Below, in pieces: positions 33,963 to 43,714 of a DNA stretch of 64,000 nt; within the stretch, counting starts at the first letter, position 1; every line of letters starts with the position of its first letter. The position numbers were made by a program, and so were the translations under genes. The stretch spans positions 124,001 through 188,000 of the forward strand of contig NZ_JASZYT010000012.1 in assembly GCF_030316765.1 (NCBI RefSeq), written 5' to 3'. The notes beneath the pieces were generated by a model. It had not been told where the DNA came from. It was given only the letters and a program-made list of their open reading frames with translations, and did no database searches. Source of the stretch: Variovorax saccharolyticus (GTDB taxonomy: Bacteria; Pseudomonadota; Gammaproteobacteria; Burkholderiales; Burkholderiaceae_C).

Positions 33963-34435
33963 GCGAAAAGTTGGTCCCGATTCTGTTGGCGCCCGAAGTT
34001 AGGCCTCTGTTCTCGCCGACGCATCATCCGAACAGATGAGCATCGGTGAACTTCAAATCGGTGGAACTGACGGACGAAGGCTTCGTTCACCTCGCTGTGA
34101 GCGAAGTCGAAGCCTGCGAGGTCTCGGTAGACGGGAAGCGTGCCAGCTTCAGGTGGTTAGCCACTGAGCGCACCTCGCTTCGGCCGTCTCGGCCTTGAGC
34201 AACTGCGAGAGCACCGGCTGCGCGGACTCGAAGGCTGGCGAGCCCTGCTCGGCAAGCTCGGCCACGGTCAGGTGGCGCTTCCCGGACCCGATTACGACCC
34301 CGAATTCGGAACTGCGTCCACGCCTTGCGCGATGCAATCAGTCGCTGGACGACTGCAGCCGTGACGCGCGGCGCCAGCGAAGCTGCCGCCCGCGCGAACA
34401 TCGCCCGCCAGATTCAGACTTTGCGGGCCCCGCCA
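33963..34435. other. Stretch with only broken short frames
   Basis: A plus-strand frame from GTG 34046 (VNFKSVELTDEGFVHLAVSE) stops after about 50 codons, and a different frame after it reads LEQLREHRLRGLEGWRALLG followed by PGPDYDPEFGT. Together they look like a broken gene of unknown family. No ribosome site or domain supports an active gene. Confidence 0.3.
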
Positions 34436-34642
34436 TCAACGACGTGTCTTTTTCTTCGCCGCAGAGACGGCAGATCTGCCGCTCCAGAAGTCCACGACCT
34501 GCCGCACTGCCTCTGATTGCGCTGCGCCGATCTGCCGCTTGGCAGCGCTGGTGGCCTGGCCGCGAGCCGAGCCAGTCGCCTTGTTGGCAGCGCTAAGCCA
34601 CATGCTCATCAGCGGATTCTTCTTTGTCCAAGGGTTGCTCAT
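34436..34642 (-). CDS. Small phasin-like basic protein
   Basis: A 68-residue protein starting at 34642 (MSNPWTKKNPLMSMWLSAAN). It is basic and helical, with Ala-rich KATGSARGQATSAAKRQIGA, VRQVVDFW near the C-terminus and a final KKKTRR. The pattern (PWTKKNPLMSMWLSGAN...QVTDFW...KRR) recurs in small conserved proteins of Comamonadaceae, some annotated as phasin-related. Its function is unknown. The intact frame amid debris suggests selection. Confidence 0.5.
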   Translation of the reverse strand: MSNPWTKKNPLMSMWLSAANKATGSARGQATSAAKRQIGAAQSEAVRQVVDFWSGRSAVSAAKKKTRR

Positions 34643-34984
34643 ATGACCTCTGTGTTCGACCGAGGGCCGATGAGGAACCATGGAACCGCCGTAAATGTGG
34701 CGGTGCAGCATTTGCGCTCGAATTTAGGACCCCTTCGTCCTACACGTCGCGTGCGAATGCCCTGGCCCCTCCAGCGGGCCGGCCTGGGCTTTCCACCCCG
34801 AGTGTTAAGGTAACGGTAGATGCGCGAATGCGGTACGCGTGCCGAAGTTTCAGCCCGCCTTGCAGCCCCACACGCAACCCGGAGGGCCATGCGCGAAGAG
34901 CCTGATCGCCGACCACCAAGGCGAGTTCGGCGTGAAGCAGCAGCGTACTTCAGTGCCTGCTCGCCGACCGGGCTGCCGTGATTG

Positions 34985-35430
34985 GCTCATAGTTCGTGGA
35001 GCTTGCGCCTCGCCTGCGACATGCAACCGGCCTCGGTGACGCCGAGTCGAAGCACGCCTTGTAGCCACTGAAGTCGTCGCGCGCAAGCGTGCCGCGCCGG
35101 CCATGTTCGCCCGGCCGCCCGGAGGAAGGCGCGAGCGTGCCGGCCGCCCCGGCCGTCGGCGAAGTCGAACACCACCACGCCCAGCACGCCTGTAGCTCGT
35201 CGTATAGTAGCCCCAGAGGCACGTGCGGTGTGACTTGCCGTTGCCGGTTTGAGCATCGCCACGGGCGTCTCGTCGGCATGCAGCACGCGGTCTTCAAGCA
35301 TCTCGCGCTTGTGCGCATCGACCAACGGCTGCAGCTGCACTCGCACTGCCCAGTCCCAGCTAGCCAGCGTCGAGCGCGAGATGGCGAGGCCAGCGCGACC
35401 GAAGATGGCTTCCTGCCTGTACAGATGGCA
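34985..35430 (-). mobile_element. IS66-family transposase remnant
   Basis: In one minus frame (35428 to about 35210) the sequence reads HLYRQEAIFGRAGLAISRST, then LASWDWAVRVQLQPLVDAHK, then MLEDRVLHADETPVAMLKP. That is the central part of an IS66 TnpC, including the DETP catalytic segment. Beyond it, frames shift several times (VVVFDFADGRGG-HARAFL, VTEAGCMSQARRKLHEL). The N-terminal and C-terminal parts and TnpA/TnpB are not found, so it is a dead copy. The flank 34643-34984 holds nothing else. Confidence 0.85.
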
Positions 35431-36438
35431 TGGTCGTCCCGCCTCTTAGCCGTCGATGCATACGAGCCACTCAGCCGGACCCGCGCCAATGCGGCTTTGG
35501 CTCGGGGTAGCCTTAGCTGGGGCGGGTCGCGCTGGCACTCCTCTTAGGGTTGGCGTTGTCCAGGCGCCGCTCGAGATCGCCCTTGCAAGCGATGTCCGTA
35601 TGCTGCCGACCCTGAGCGGCCAGACGCGATGGTGTAGAGCACGGCATCGACGCCTTTGAGGCGACTATATCGCTCATCCTTCCTTGCCAAGAACTGAGCC
35701 ACCGACTGCCAGGTCCGAGGTTGATGCCGGCCCACCGCAACGTCCTGCTTGCGAAGCTCTCCTGGCCCAACGATGCGTCCGCCTTCCGCTCGCCGGTCGT
35801 CTGGAAAGCCTGCCGTACAGAGCCGCGTGCGGCTTCAAAAGAAGCTCGCTATTCAGAGCGGCCGCCTCAGTCTTCACGAGGGCTTTGAGTTCCTGTTCCG
35901 CCTCGATGTGGGCGACGGCGCGCCGCTGTCGCATGGCCACCTCCGGCTTCGCGGAAAAGTCGTGTGTCTGAGCGCGCTCGATGGTCGCCGGGCGCGTGGC
36001 CGCTCTGGGTGGTCAGGAGGATCTCGCTGCCGCAGATGAAGTGCACCCAAGCGGGCACGAGCGACGCCCGAGACCGAGCATTCGTCGGTCAGGGCGAAGG
36101 CGGAGTAGAGCTTGGCCACTGCGCGCTCCAGCAGCCCCTCGGGGTGTGTCGCCCCGACTAGGAAGGTCAAGTTCGAGCGGCGGTGCAGCTTGGCAACGGG
36201 AGGCGGCTCGAAAATACTGGATATAACTCTACGTTGCACCGTCCGCCAGTTGCGCTTTTTTTGACGCGTTCGCGGCTCGCCTCTCCGATGTCGGGTTTTC
36301 GGTGCTTGAGGCGCGGTGCGGGAAGTTGCTTGGCAGGCGATGTCGCCCTGGCGGCGGCAGGGCTGCCTACATGTGCGCGCGCGGTTCGATGACGGCTGCC
36401 CGCCCGCATGGGTTTAGGCTAAGCAGCACGAGAGTCCA
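35431..36438. other. Degenerate stretch, possibly more transposon debris
   Basis: Minus-strand fragments around 35850-35945 (AHIEAEQELKALVKTEAAAL, then NSELLLK) resemble the leucine-rich N-terminus of IS66 TnpC proteins, and may be the front part of the remnant at 34985-35430 separated by inserted or scrambled sequence. A fragment near 36090-36180 (PEGLLERAVAKLYSAFALTD) is unassigned. I see no intact gene or promoter. Confidence 0.35.
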
Positions 36439-36450
36439 ATGGAGAACAGC

Positions 36451-36663
36451 ATGCCGGCGAACGCACGAGTCAAGGGAAGCGTCGAATACAGAGCCGGGGA
36501 CGGCCCGTTGATCACCATCCCCGAAGGACCCTTGGAGGCTCAAGTCGGCGCTGACAGCGTCGTACTGAGCTGGGGCGATGCCGGCAACCCGCAGATCGCG
36601 GCGATGCCACTTGACGTGTATCAGCGCTACGTCAAGGACGGGCTGATAGTGATGGAGCGGTAG
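36451..36663 (+). CDS. Small conserved-looking protein of unknown function
   Basis: A 70-residue protein. The start at 36451 is preferred to the in-frame ATG at 36439 because GGAG (36441-36444) then sits six bases before it as a ribosome site. The sequence is beta-rich at first (ARVKGSVEYRAGDGPLITIP, EGPLEAQVGADSVVLSWGD) and ends in a short helix (MPLDVYQRYVKDGLIVMER). I do not recognise the family. It precedes the toxin-antitoxin operator by about 210 bp. Confidence 0.6.
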   Translation: MPANARVKGSVEYRAGDGPLITIPEGPLEAQVGADSVVLSWGDAGNPQIAAMPLDVYQRYVKDGLIVMER

Positions 36664-36871
36664 CACGCGATTCGAGCAGCGTCCGCAACTGATCCAGTGC
36701 CACCGCTGCGGTCGGACTCTCACCGCGCGCGACCTCGATCCCGCTCAGTCCGGGCAGGTTGGGCAGGCCATGCAGGACGATGTAAGCAGGACCAACGTCG
36801 GGCCCTCGCGTGTTGACCGCCCCCGATGCGACGCGCAATTTGTCGGGAGAATTCGCGCCGTCTGCTCGCCA

Positions 36872-36904
36872 TGCAATTGCACGCCAATAGCATTGCAATT
36901 GCAA
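36872..36904 (+). promoter_or_regulatory. Paired palindromic operator of the Xre-RES locus
   Basis: The 10-bp palindrome TGCAATTGCA occurs at 36872-36881 and again at 36894-36903, where it is extended to TTGCAATTGCAA (36893-36904). Centres are exactly 22 bp apart, two helical turns, so two dimers could bind one face. The antitoxin starts at 36921. Xre antitoxins repress their own operon, so this is the probable operator. Confidence 0.65.
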
Positions 36905-36920
36905 ATGTGGAATGTTTCCC

Positions 36921-37445
36921 ATGACCGCCGCCGCCACCAAACCTGCCCCACCGACCGCCGCCGGCGTCGTGGCCAAGGCCTTCGAAAGCGTGTTCGCCCA
37001 TGCCTTCTCGCGCGGGAAGGACGATTTCCGTGGAGAGGGAACGCGCTTCTTCCACGTCAGTGAAACGGCCTGGGGACTGAATCGAGGCGTTGCCGCGCAC
37101 TACGCGTCGTGGAGCGTGCCTGCTCGCTGCTTGGACGAGTGGTTCGAGGCATCGCGACTTCCGCGCAAGAAAGACCTCCTCACGGCCCTCAGCGTCAATG
37201 CGTCGACGCTTTCGCGCACGCGCCCCGAGACGCCCCTGGAGCCCGGCGTCACCGAGCGCCTGTTCCGCCAGTCGGACCTGTTGGTTCGGGCGGCCGAAGT
37301 GTTTGGGGAGCAGGGCCCGACCTGGATGACCAAGCCCCATCCCCTGCTCGACGGAAAGACGCCCATCGAGTTCGCGACGAACGAATATGGCGGCGAGAAG
37401 GTGCGCGCGATCCTCAACGCAATCGAGCACGGGGGCGTCGTTTGA
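36921..37445 (+). CDS. Xre/ParS/MbcA-type antitoxin (DUF2384)
   Basis: A 174-residue antitoxin of the Xre-RES type. The N-terminal helical region includes VFAHAFSRGKDDFRGEGTRF. A middle DNA-binding segment (KKDLLTALSVNASTLSRTRP) leads to the C-terminal DUF2384 domain (RLFRQSDLLVRAAEVFGEQG, then WMTKPHPLLDGKTPIEFATN and VRAILNAIEHG). The G-x-P-x-x-F/L pattern of the toxin-binding face is present. It overlaps the RES frame by 4 bases (TTGA). The frame is intact even though the toxin is not. Confidence 0.88.
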   Translation: MTAAATKPAPPTAAGVVAKAFESVFAHAFSRGKDDFRGEGTRFFHVSETAWGLNRGVAAHYASWSVPARCLDEWFEASRLPRKKDLLTALSVNASTLSRTRPETPLEPGVTERLFRQSDLLVRAAEVFGEQGPTWMTKPHPLLDGKTPIEFATNEYGGEKVRAILNAIEHGGVV

Positions 37446-37900
37446 CGCTGTCGGTCTGGCGCATCTGCACGACCAAGTGCCTGCGGTGCGACCAACTCAG
37501 CTACGGCTCGACGCTGTCACCGGGGCGGTGGCACTTGCCGTCCCCGGACGGGCTGCCTGTGATCTACGCGGGGGGCAGTCGCGCGATCTGTCAACTCGAG
37601 AAGCGCGTCCATTGCAACGGCGTGAAGCCGATCGGCCAAGCCCTGATTCGCCTCGATCTGCCCGACGGCGCAGACCTGCAGGATGTTCGCGATGACCTTC
37701 CCGCGGACTGGATCGAACAAGAAGCGCTCACCCAATCGATCGGCGTGGCCTAGCGCAAGGCTGGAGGGGCACTCGGCCTATGGGTTCCGTCGGCCGTTGA
37801 ACCGAGCGAGAGCAACATCGTTCTGAACCCCGATCACGCGGCATTCCAGCAGGTGGCGGTCACGGTCGAGCGCAAACCATTCGAGTTCGACGCCGAATGT
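37442..37900 (+). pseudogene. RES-domain toxin interrupted by an in-frame TAG
   Basis: RES toxins are NAD-degrading enzymes. The frame opens with TTG 37442 (LTLSVWRICTTK) and contains the family core LSPGRWHLPSPDGLPVIYAG followed by SRAICQLEKRVH. At 37751-37753 it meets TAG after SIGVA. The same frame then continues with RKAGGALGLWVPSAVEPSES, NIVLNPDHAAFQQVAVTVER and KPFEFDAE, which is the expected RES C-terminus. TAG replaces a codon that is usually Trp (TGG), so a single G-to-A change explains it. Without the last third the toxin is probably inactive. Confidence 0.82.
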
Positions 37901-38098
37901 TTCCTTGAGTTGGCCCTGAGCATGAAAATCGTTCAGAACTCGCCCTTCGGCATCGTTGCGCCCGCAAGCACCTCGCCGGAGGTGGTGAATCAGGTCCACG
38001 ACGCTCCACGCAAGCGATGGAAGAGCCCCGGCTACGTGGTCGCGCTGCGCCCGCGTCAACGCTGGCGGCGGGCCTCACGAGAGGGACAACTAAGGCCG

Positions 38099-38420
38099 CT
38101 AGCCAAGCTCGAAGCTGGTGATGCCGTAGGCTAGCCTCAGTTCAGACCTGGCACCGGACCCGCGTACATGCGCGCGGTCTCGAAGACGCTGCGCAGGCCC
38201 TACACCCTCGCGAGGGCCACGGCCGCGGCGTTGGGCAGGGGCACGTCGAGGTATACGGTGTCGCCGGCCGGTACGGCTGCGCGCAGCGCAGCGTACCGCG
38301 CGCTCGCGATCTCGGGCGTCTCGGCCAGCAGTGGGCGGCAAAAATGCTCAATTACCAACTGCGCGAGCCTTACTGGGTCGGCCAGTCGCGCAAGGTGGCG
38401 TGAGAATGGCCGTGCATGTC
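38099..38420 (-). pseudogene. GNAT acetyltransferase C-terminal remnant
   Basis: A minus frame reads RLAQLVIEHFCRPLLAETPE, then AGDTVYLDVPLPNAAAVALA, then RV-stop-GLRSVFETARMYAGPVPG. A frame change follows and it ends LAYGITSFELG-stop. This is the second-half domain of a GNAT N-acetyltransferase of the type that finishes in GVT(S/T)FELG. One stop and one frameshift interrupt it and the N-terminal acetyl-CoA-binding domain is missing. It is a dead gene. Confidence 0.6.
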
Positions 38421-39758
38421 GAACTGCCCCCGGAAATCTGCAAGCCGCGCTATCGCACGCGCCAGTTTATGGGCGACGAAGTCATCCCACTGAAGCACGA
38501 CGAGCGCTAGAGTTCGCACGGCCCAACGCAAGCCTTTCGGCAAGAGATGATCTCTCGCGCGCGCGAGTTCGGGCCTCTGCACACCGAAATCAGCTGCGCT
38601 CTTGGCAAATCAACGATCAAGGCCAGGCTGCGGCGCCGGGCGAAAACCACCGGCATGTCCTTGGCGCGCAGGTCCACCTCATACACGCACAGGCTCCCCG
38701 GCTATGACCTGAGCCCGCCGCGGCAGCACGGGGCCAATCGCAACGCAGGCACGCAGCAAGCCTGCGATAGTTGCAGCAACCCAGGGACCCCAAAGCACAC
38801 GCTCGGACGATGCGCAAGCAATCTCGTCGAACCCATGCTTCGCTGATCTGGCTGAAGGTCGCAGCGATGTCGTCCCTGGCGAGCGACAGGTGCGCGGCAA
38901 GCCAGCCTTCGACCGCGCCTTTGGTCCAGGCCTTCGCCTGTTCGACCTCACGCCACGTTGTCAGTCGCCGCCTGGGTAGGTTACCGCAAGCAAAAGACGG
39001 CGAGGAAAGCCGAAATGGATGCCAAGGTTCGATCGCGAACCCCGTGGAAACAACAACTTTCAGACACTTTGAGCAAAAAAGTTCCGCACAGATGAGCAAC
39101 CAGTTCCAGATGGCCCTCGGCGCCAAGCAGCGCCGCTGAGCCGGGGAGAGGCATCTCTTCCAGGGACGTCGCCTCCTCTCGGAGGTTGACCGTGAGCGCA
39201 GGGCCACGCGCCAAGCGGGCGCCGAACTCGCCAACGAGAAAAAGGCCGGCTGCGGACACCGAGACAGCTCGTTCGGTTCTGGCCACTGCGCAGCAGGCGC
39301 TATGGTGCCGCTTCGCGAGCGCGTTGCCGGTGCAGAACAGCGCACAACCAATCTCGCCTCACAGCTTCAGCGCCTCCAGGCGCAGTCAGGACGCGAGATC
39401 ACCCTGATCCCGGAGAACCATGCGTCGACCAACGCCGCACTCCGCCAACCAGAGGCCCCTATCGCGACAGGCGAAACGGCGTCCTTCATCCGCGGCAGTA
39501 GATCTCCCAAGTAGATGCCTCCGAGTTCCTCATCGAAGCGCAGCAAACGGGCGCAACTGAAGGGCGACGCCCTGGTGAATGGATCGGTGCGAATTGCGAC
39601 GCCGATGGCCAAATTGTGCTCAGCGCGGGAGTGCGGCTGACCCGAGTGGCTTGTGTCCGACGACTTCAGTGTCGTAAGAAATTCTCAAAGGTGTTGACTC
39701 GGTTGGTTGCGAGGCATAGGTTCCATGGCGTGGCTTGCCAAGCCGAGGAGATGAATCC
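38421..39758. other. Long stretch without an intact gene
   Basis: Only overlapping frames with odd codon use are present. A minus fragment around 38830-38930 (TKGAVEGWLAAHLSLARDDI) and one near 38660-38790 (RAQVIAGEPVRVYEVDLRAK) are unassigned. A plus fragment near 39302-39460 (ERVAGAEQRTTNLASQLQRL) looks like a coiled coil such as those in KfrA-like proteins. None has a start, ribosome site and full domain together. Confidence 0.35.
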
Positions 39759-40418
39759 ATGGCTCAACCTCCGCTTCGTGCCCTTGCGCCAGTGATGGTG
39801 GCTGCTCTCGTTGTCAGCCACGGGGGCTACGTCCTCGCCCAACATCCATCGGTGTGTACCGTCGAGGTGTACGGCGACTCGATCATGGCCTCCAACGGCT
39901 CGAACGAAACGCCCGTCGCAACGCTGCAGCGCATCCGGCCCAATTTGCGGGTCCTCGCCGATCATTCGGTTGGTGGCATGCCGCTTCACACCGTCGCGAC
40001 GTACTTTCCCTATCTGACAATTGCAGCGCACTTCGTCATCATTCAGAACGGTGTGATCGATGCGTGGCAAGGCGAGAACATCAACACGGTGATGTACGAC
40101 TACACGTCCATCGTCCGCAGGGTGCGGGATGAGGGGCGGATCCCAGTGTTGACGGGCTTTCCTCACCAGGTCTCGGGCGTACTCTCCTCCTACAACCTCC
40201 GATTTCGGGACTTTTATGACTCCGTCATTCGCGCGGTGGCCCTCAATGCGAACGTCGCGTTTGCCGACTGGGATTCGGTCCCGTTCTACGGCGCCGTGGA
40301 CCTGCTCGACACGGTGCATCCGAATCGGGAATACAGCCACAGGCTCATCGGACGACTCGCGCAGACCCTGGACGCGATCGCGCCAGGCTGTACGGCCATT
40401 CTGGTGCCGCCAGCCTGA
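39759..40418 (+). CDS. SGNH/GDSL hydrolase, secreted
   Basis: A 219-residue esterase/acylhydrolase with an N-terminal signal (LAPVMVAALVVSHGGYVLA). Block I is VYGDSIMASNGS, with the nucleophile Ser in GDS. Block III is IIQNGVIDAW with its Asn, and block V is LLDTVHPNREYSHRL with Asp and His. The Gly of block II (SVGGMP) is also visible. All four SGNH positions are therefore present. It is isolated in a decayed region, and its substrate is unknown. Confidence 0.82.
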   Translation: MAQPPLRALAPVMVAALVVSHGGYVLAQHPSVCTVEVYGDSIMASNGSNETPVATLQRIRPNLRVLADHSVGGMPLHTVATYFPYLTIAAHFVIIQNGVIDAWQGENINTVMYDYTSIVRRVRDEGRIPVLTGFPHQVSGVLSSYNLRFRDFYDSVIRAVALNANVAFADWDSVPFYGAVDLLDTVHPNREYSHRLIGRLAQTLDAIAPGCTAILVPPA

Positions 40419-41383
40419 AGGGCGCGGCTCTTCCTGCCGCCAGTACTATCGATGCCTGATCCGATCCGGGTGTGCCACTGGTCCGACGGGGGACTGGAGC
40501 CAGCCGGCGATCTGGTCGGCTGCGCTGACGTAAAGGCGGCGTCGAGTAACTAGTCGCTGAAAGAAGCCGAAGAGCGCTCAACTCGCCAAGCAACGACGCT
40601 TCTATCGGGGCTTGGTCGCGACCGCACGATCACGCGTAAGTCGATGCCGAATTCGTCAAGGAGCGAGAAGCCCACGCTGTCGGAGAGGCCTGCGGAGCTG
40701 GCGCTCGCAGGTGCTTGCGGCTGGTGTGCGAGACACGCGTGCGCCCGGCTATCTCTCGGATGAACAGTTGCTCACGCAAGCCCGACGCTGATGACGCTCC
40801 GCGTCGCCAGGTCAATCACGCCGGTGCTCATGCCAACAAAAGCAGAGGCTCAGTTTCTTGCGCGGGTCAGATTTAGATGGAAATCGCCCGGCCCAATGGG
40901 TCCGCTTTGCCGCCGACGAGGCGATCAAGCGCCGGAACCACCGTCCGGTCCTGTCCCACCGACAATGCAGCCGGCGGCCATCGCTTTCACGGCGTGCACG
41001 GCAATGCCGTCATGATCGTGGGGCCCTTGAGGCTTCATTCGTCGAACGGTTCCTGCAGCGATCAAGGCGGTCACCACAGATCGCAATCGATGCGGCTCCT
41101 GGGTCAGCGTGCAGGAGAGATCGTCAGGCATCAGGACCGCGTACCCGCCCGCTTGCAGGCTCCTGCGCCATAGCCTCTACGCGTCGGAGTTCGCTGACAC
41201 GCTTCCAGGGCTCTCGGCGCCTCGTTCAGCGCCGACGAGATCATGAAGCTCGTGCGATCGCCAGACCCTCTGTCGGCGCACTGTCCCACAGTCGCCGCGG
41301 GGGGTTGGGCGCAGCCTCCTTTTCAGCGGCAAGCCCAGAACACCTCGACGTCTGCCCGCATCCTTTTCAACCGGATTCATTCA
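40419..41383. other. Stretch without an intact gene; possible istA-like fragment
   Basis: A minus frame near 40690-40780 reads GLREQLFIREIAGRTRVSHT followed by SRKHLRA. It resembles the helix-turn-helix start of IS21-family IstA (usual form IREIARRTGVSRNTVRKYLR) but lacks the rest. The remaining frames have no recognisable domain. This marks the right end of the accessory stretch, before the transporter gene at 41384. Confidence 0.35.
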
Positions 41384-42622
41384 ATGAACACCGCCAGTGT
41401 GCAGCGCACCGTCTTCTTCATCCTGCTCACAGCCGTGACCCTCGGATTCCTGTGGATCCTGCAACCGTTCTTTGGCGCAGTGATGTGGGCCGTCGCCCTG
41501 GCCATTCTCTTCAGTCCGTTGTACAGGTGGTTCAGCAAAGCGATGGGCCGGCGCAAGTCCCTTGCCGCATTCGTGACGCTGCTCCTATGCACGGTCGTCG
41601 TCGTGTTGCCTCTCGCTGCGGTCGGCGCATCCCTGGTGCAGGACATCATGGTGTTGAGCGACAGGATCCAGACGGGCCAACTGAACTTTGCCGCCTATTT
41701 CGAACGGATCGTCGCTGCCTCTCCACGTTGGCTGACGAACCTGATGAACCGCTTCGGCCTTGGCGACATGAGGGGTATCCAGTTGCGTATCGAAGGCGTC
41801 GCGGCCCAGGGCAGTCAGTTGATCGCAGCGCGGGCGCTCAGCGTTGGCCAAAACACGTTCGAGTTTGTGGTCAGCTTCGGCGTCATGCTTTACCTGCTTT
41901 TCTTCTTGCTGCGCGACGGCGCGGAACTGTCGAAGATCGTGCGTGACACCTTTCCCCTGGCTAAGCCCCACACGCACTACTTGTTGAACAAGTTCACCAC
42001 CGTGACCCGAGCCACCATCAAGGGAAACGTGGCAGTGGCCGTTGTGCAAGGGGGACTGGGCGGCTTGGCCTTCTGGTTCCTGGGTGTTCAGGGGGCGCTC
42101 GTCTGGGGCGTCCTCATGGCGTTCCTGTCGCTGCTGCCCGCGATTGGCGCGGCCCTGATCTGGCTGCCGGTGGCGCTGTATTTGCTGGCGGTCGGATCGA
42201 TACTCAAGGGCGTCGGGCTGATCGCCTTCTGTGCGGTGGTGATCGGTTTGGTGGACAATTTCCTGCGCCCCCAACTGGTCGGCAAGGAAACCCAGATGCC
42301 CGACTACATCGTCTTGATGTCCACTATCGGGGGAATGGCCATCTTCGGCATCAACGGTTTCGTCCTTGGCCCCATCATTGCAGCGCTCTTCATGACCGCC
42401 TGGTCGCTGTTCGCCGACATGAGGCAAGCAGACCTGGAGGCGGACCTGCTCGCCCAGCCATCCACTTCCGATCTGCCCGATGCGGGGGCGCTCGCGCCGC
42501 TCATCGAGGCTCCCGAGGACTGCATGGTGGTCACGGTGCAGGGACCCATGGCCACTGAGATGCCATTGGTGCCGCAGCCGTACAAACTTTACCGCGTCAC
42601 GCCCAAGCCGTCAGGGGCATGA
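41384..42622 (+). CDS. AI-2E family (PerM/TqsA-like) transporter
   Basis: A 412-residue inner-membrane protein. The start at 41384 places the first helix correctly (TVFFILLTAVTLGFLWILQP). About eight transmembrane segments follow, including the family blocks GNVAVAVVQGGLGGLAFWFL, FLSLLPAIGAALIWLPVALY, and GLVDNFLRPQLVGKETQMPD with an acidic C-terminal tail. Family members export autoinducer-2 or act as sodium/proton antiporters or general permeases; which applies here cannot be said. The MpaB-type gene follows 114 bp later. Confidence 0.9.
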   Translation: MNTASVQRTVFFILLTAVTLGFLWILQPFFGAVMWAVALAILFSPLYRWFSKAMGRRKSLAAFVTLLLCTVVVVLPLAAVGASLVQDIMVLSDRIQTGQLNFAAYFERIVAASPRWLTNLMNRFGLGDMRGIQLRIEGVAAQGSQLIAARALSVGQNTFEFVVSFGVMLYLLFFLLRDGAELSKIVRDTFPLAKPHTHYLLNKFTTVTRATIKGNVAVAVVQGGLGGLAFWFLGVQGALVWGVLMAFLSLLPAIGAALIWLPVALYLLAVGSILKGVGLIAFCAVVIGLVDNFLRPQLVGKETQMPDYIVLMSTIGGMAIFGINGFVLGPIIAALFMTAWSLFADMRQADLEADLLAQPSTSDLPDAGALAPLIEAPEDCMVVTVQGPMATEMPLVPQPYKLYRVTPKPSGA

Positions 42623-42736
42623 GCACCGATGCGGACCGACCGCAGCGAAGGCGATCGTAGATGCGGGCGCCCTGCGGCCCGTTCCCGATCGAACGCCGAA
42701 TGATGGACATCCTTGGCGTGGGGACAAAATAGGCCC

Positions 42737-43684
42737 ATGGCTCACTCCTCGTCCGCTGACGGCACCCCTGCCACCCTGCGGCTTCCCGCCTGGCTGCAAC
42801 GGGCGGTGGATCGTCTGGCGAGCGACCTTCTCCGTCCGCCCGGATCGCCGCCCATGGATTTCACGCTGCCCCCGGGAGAGCCGGCCCTGGCGCCGCACGA
42901 CTCGGTCTCCTGGAAAGTCTTCAAGAATCCGATCGCGACCTTCGTCGGCGGCGTGGCCGCCGTGATCCTGGAACTCGCCGAGCCTCGGGTGCGCACTGGC
43001 GTCTGGGCACACTCCTCGTTTCGCACGCGGCCGATGCAGCGATTGCAACGAACGGGCCTGGCCGCGATGGTGACCGTGTACGGGGCCCAAGGCACGGCCG
43101 AAGAGATGATCGCCCACGTGGTGCGACGGCATGGCCAGGTGACGGGGTTCACGCCCTCCGGCGAGGCCTACAGTGCCAACGATGTCGATCTGCTGACCTG
43201 GGTACAGGCAACCGCCAGTTTCGGTTTCGTCGAGGCCTATCACGCCTACGTTCGCCCGCTGCCGCGCGAGCAGTTCGATCGCTTCTACCTCGAGGGCCGG
43301 GCCGCGGCACGGTTTTATGGGGCCATCGATGCGCCCGCTTCCGAGGCCCACATGCGGACGCTGTTCGACAGCATGCGCGGCCGACTCGAGGCGTCCCCGA
43401 TCGTGTTCGAATTTCTGGACATCCTGCGCCAGGCGCCGATTCTTCCGACGCCGCTGCGCCCGATGCAACGGCTGCTCGTTCGTGCCGCCGTGGAGATCAC
43501 GCCGGCGTGGGTGCGGGAGCGCCTGGGGCTGAAGCGCGGGTTGGGATTGAGCGCCGTCGAGAGGCGCTTCGTGCGCTGGGCAGGCCGGTTCGCCGATCGC
43601 ATCATGCTGGGCGACAGCCCGGCGGTGCAGGCCTGTCAGCGACTGGGCCTGCCCGCCGACTATCTCTACCGGGCGGACCCGTGA
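42737..43684 (+). CDS. MpaB-type oxygenase domain protein (DUF2236)
   Basis: A 315-residue protein of the oxygenase MpaB/latex-clearing-like superfamily, thought to bind haem b. The core reads SWKVFKNPIATFVGGVAAVI, LELAEPRVRTGVWAHSSFRT, HGQVTGFTPSGEAYSANDVD and LLTWVQATASFGFVEAYHAY. Conserved His and Arg residues sit in these segments. No signal peptide is seen. The start at 42737 is chosen over 42713. The biological substrate is unknown for nearly all bacterial members. Confidence 0.85.
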   Translation: MAHSSSADGTPATLRLPAWLQRAVDRLASDLLRPPGSPPMDFTLPPGEPALAPHDSVSWKVFKNPIATFVGGVAAVILELAEPRVRTGVWAHSSFRTRPMQRLQRTGLAAMVTVYGAQGTAEEMIAHVVRRHGQVTGFTPSGEAYSANDVDLLTWVQATASFGFVEAYHAYVRPLPREQFDRFYLEGRAAARFYGAIDAPASEAHMRTLFDSMRGRLEASPIVFEFLDILRQAPILPTPLRPMQRLLVRAAVEITPAWVRERLGLKRGLGLSAVERRFVRWAGRFADRIMLGDSPAVQACQRLGLPADYLYRADP

Positions 43685-43714
43685 ACAGGGATGACTGGTG
43701 GGATCTACAGGGCG

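Noticed and set aside
41040..41190. Plus frame with a faint likeness to IS1380 transposase (FVERFLQRSRRSPQIAIDA)
   Set aside because: The match is too short and lacks the catalytic Asp block, so it was not annotated.
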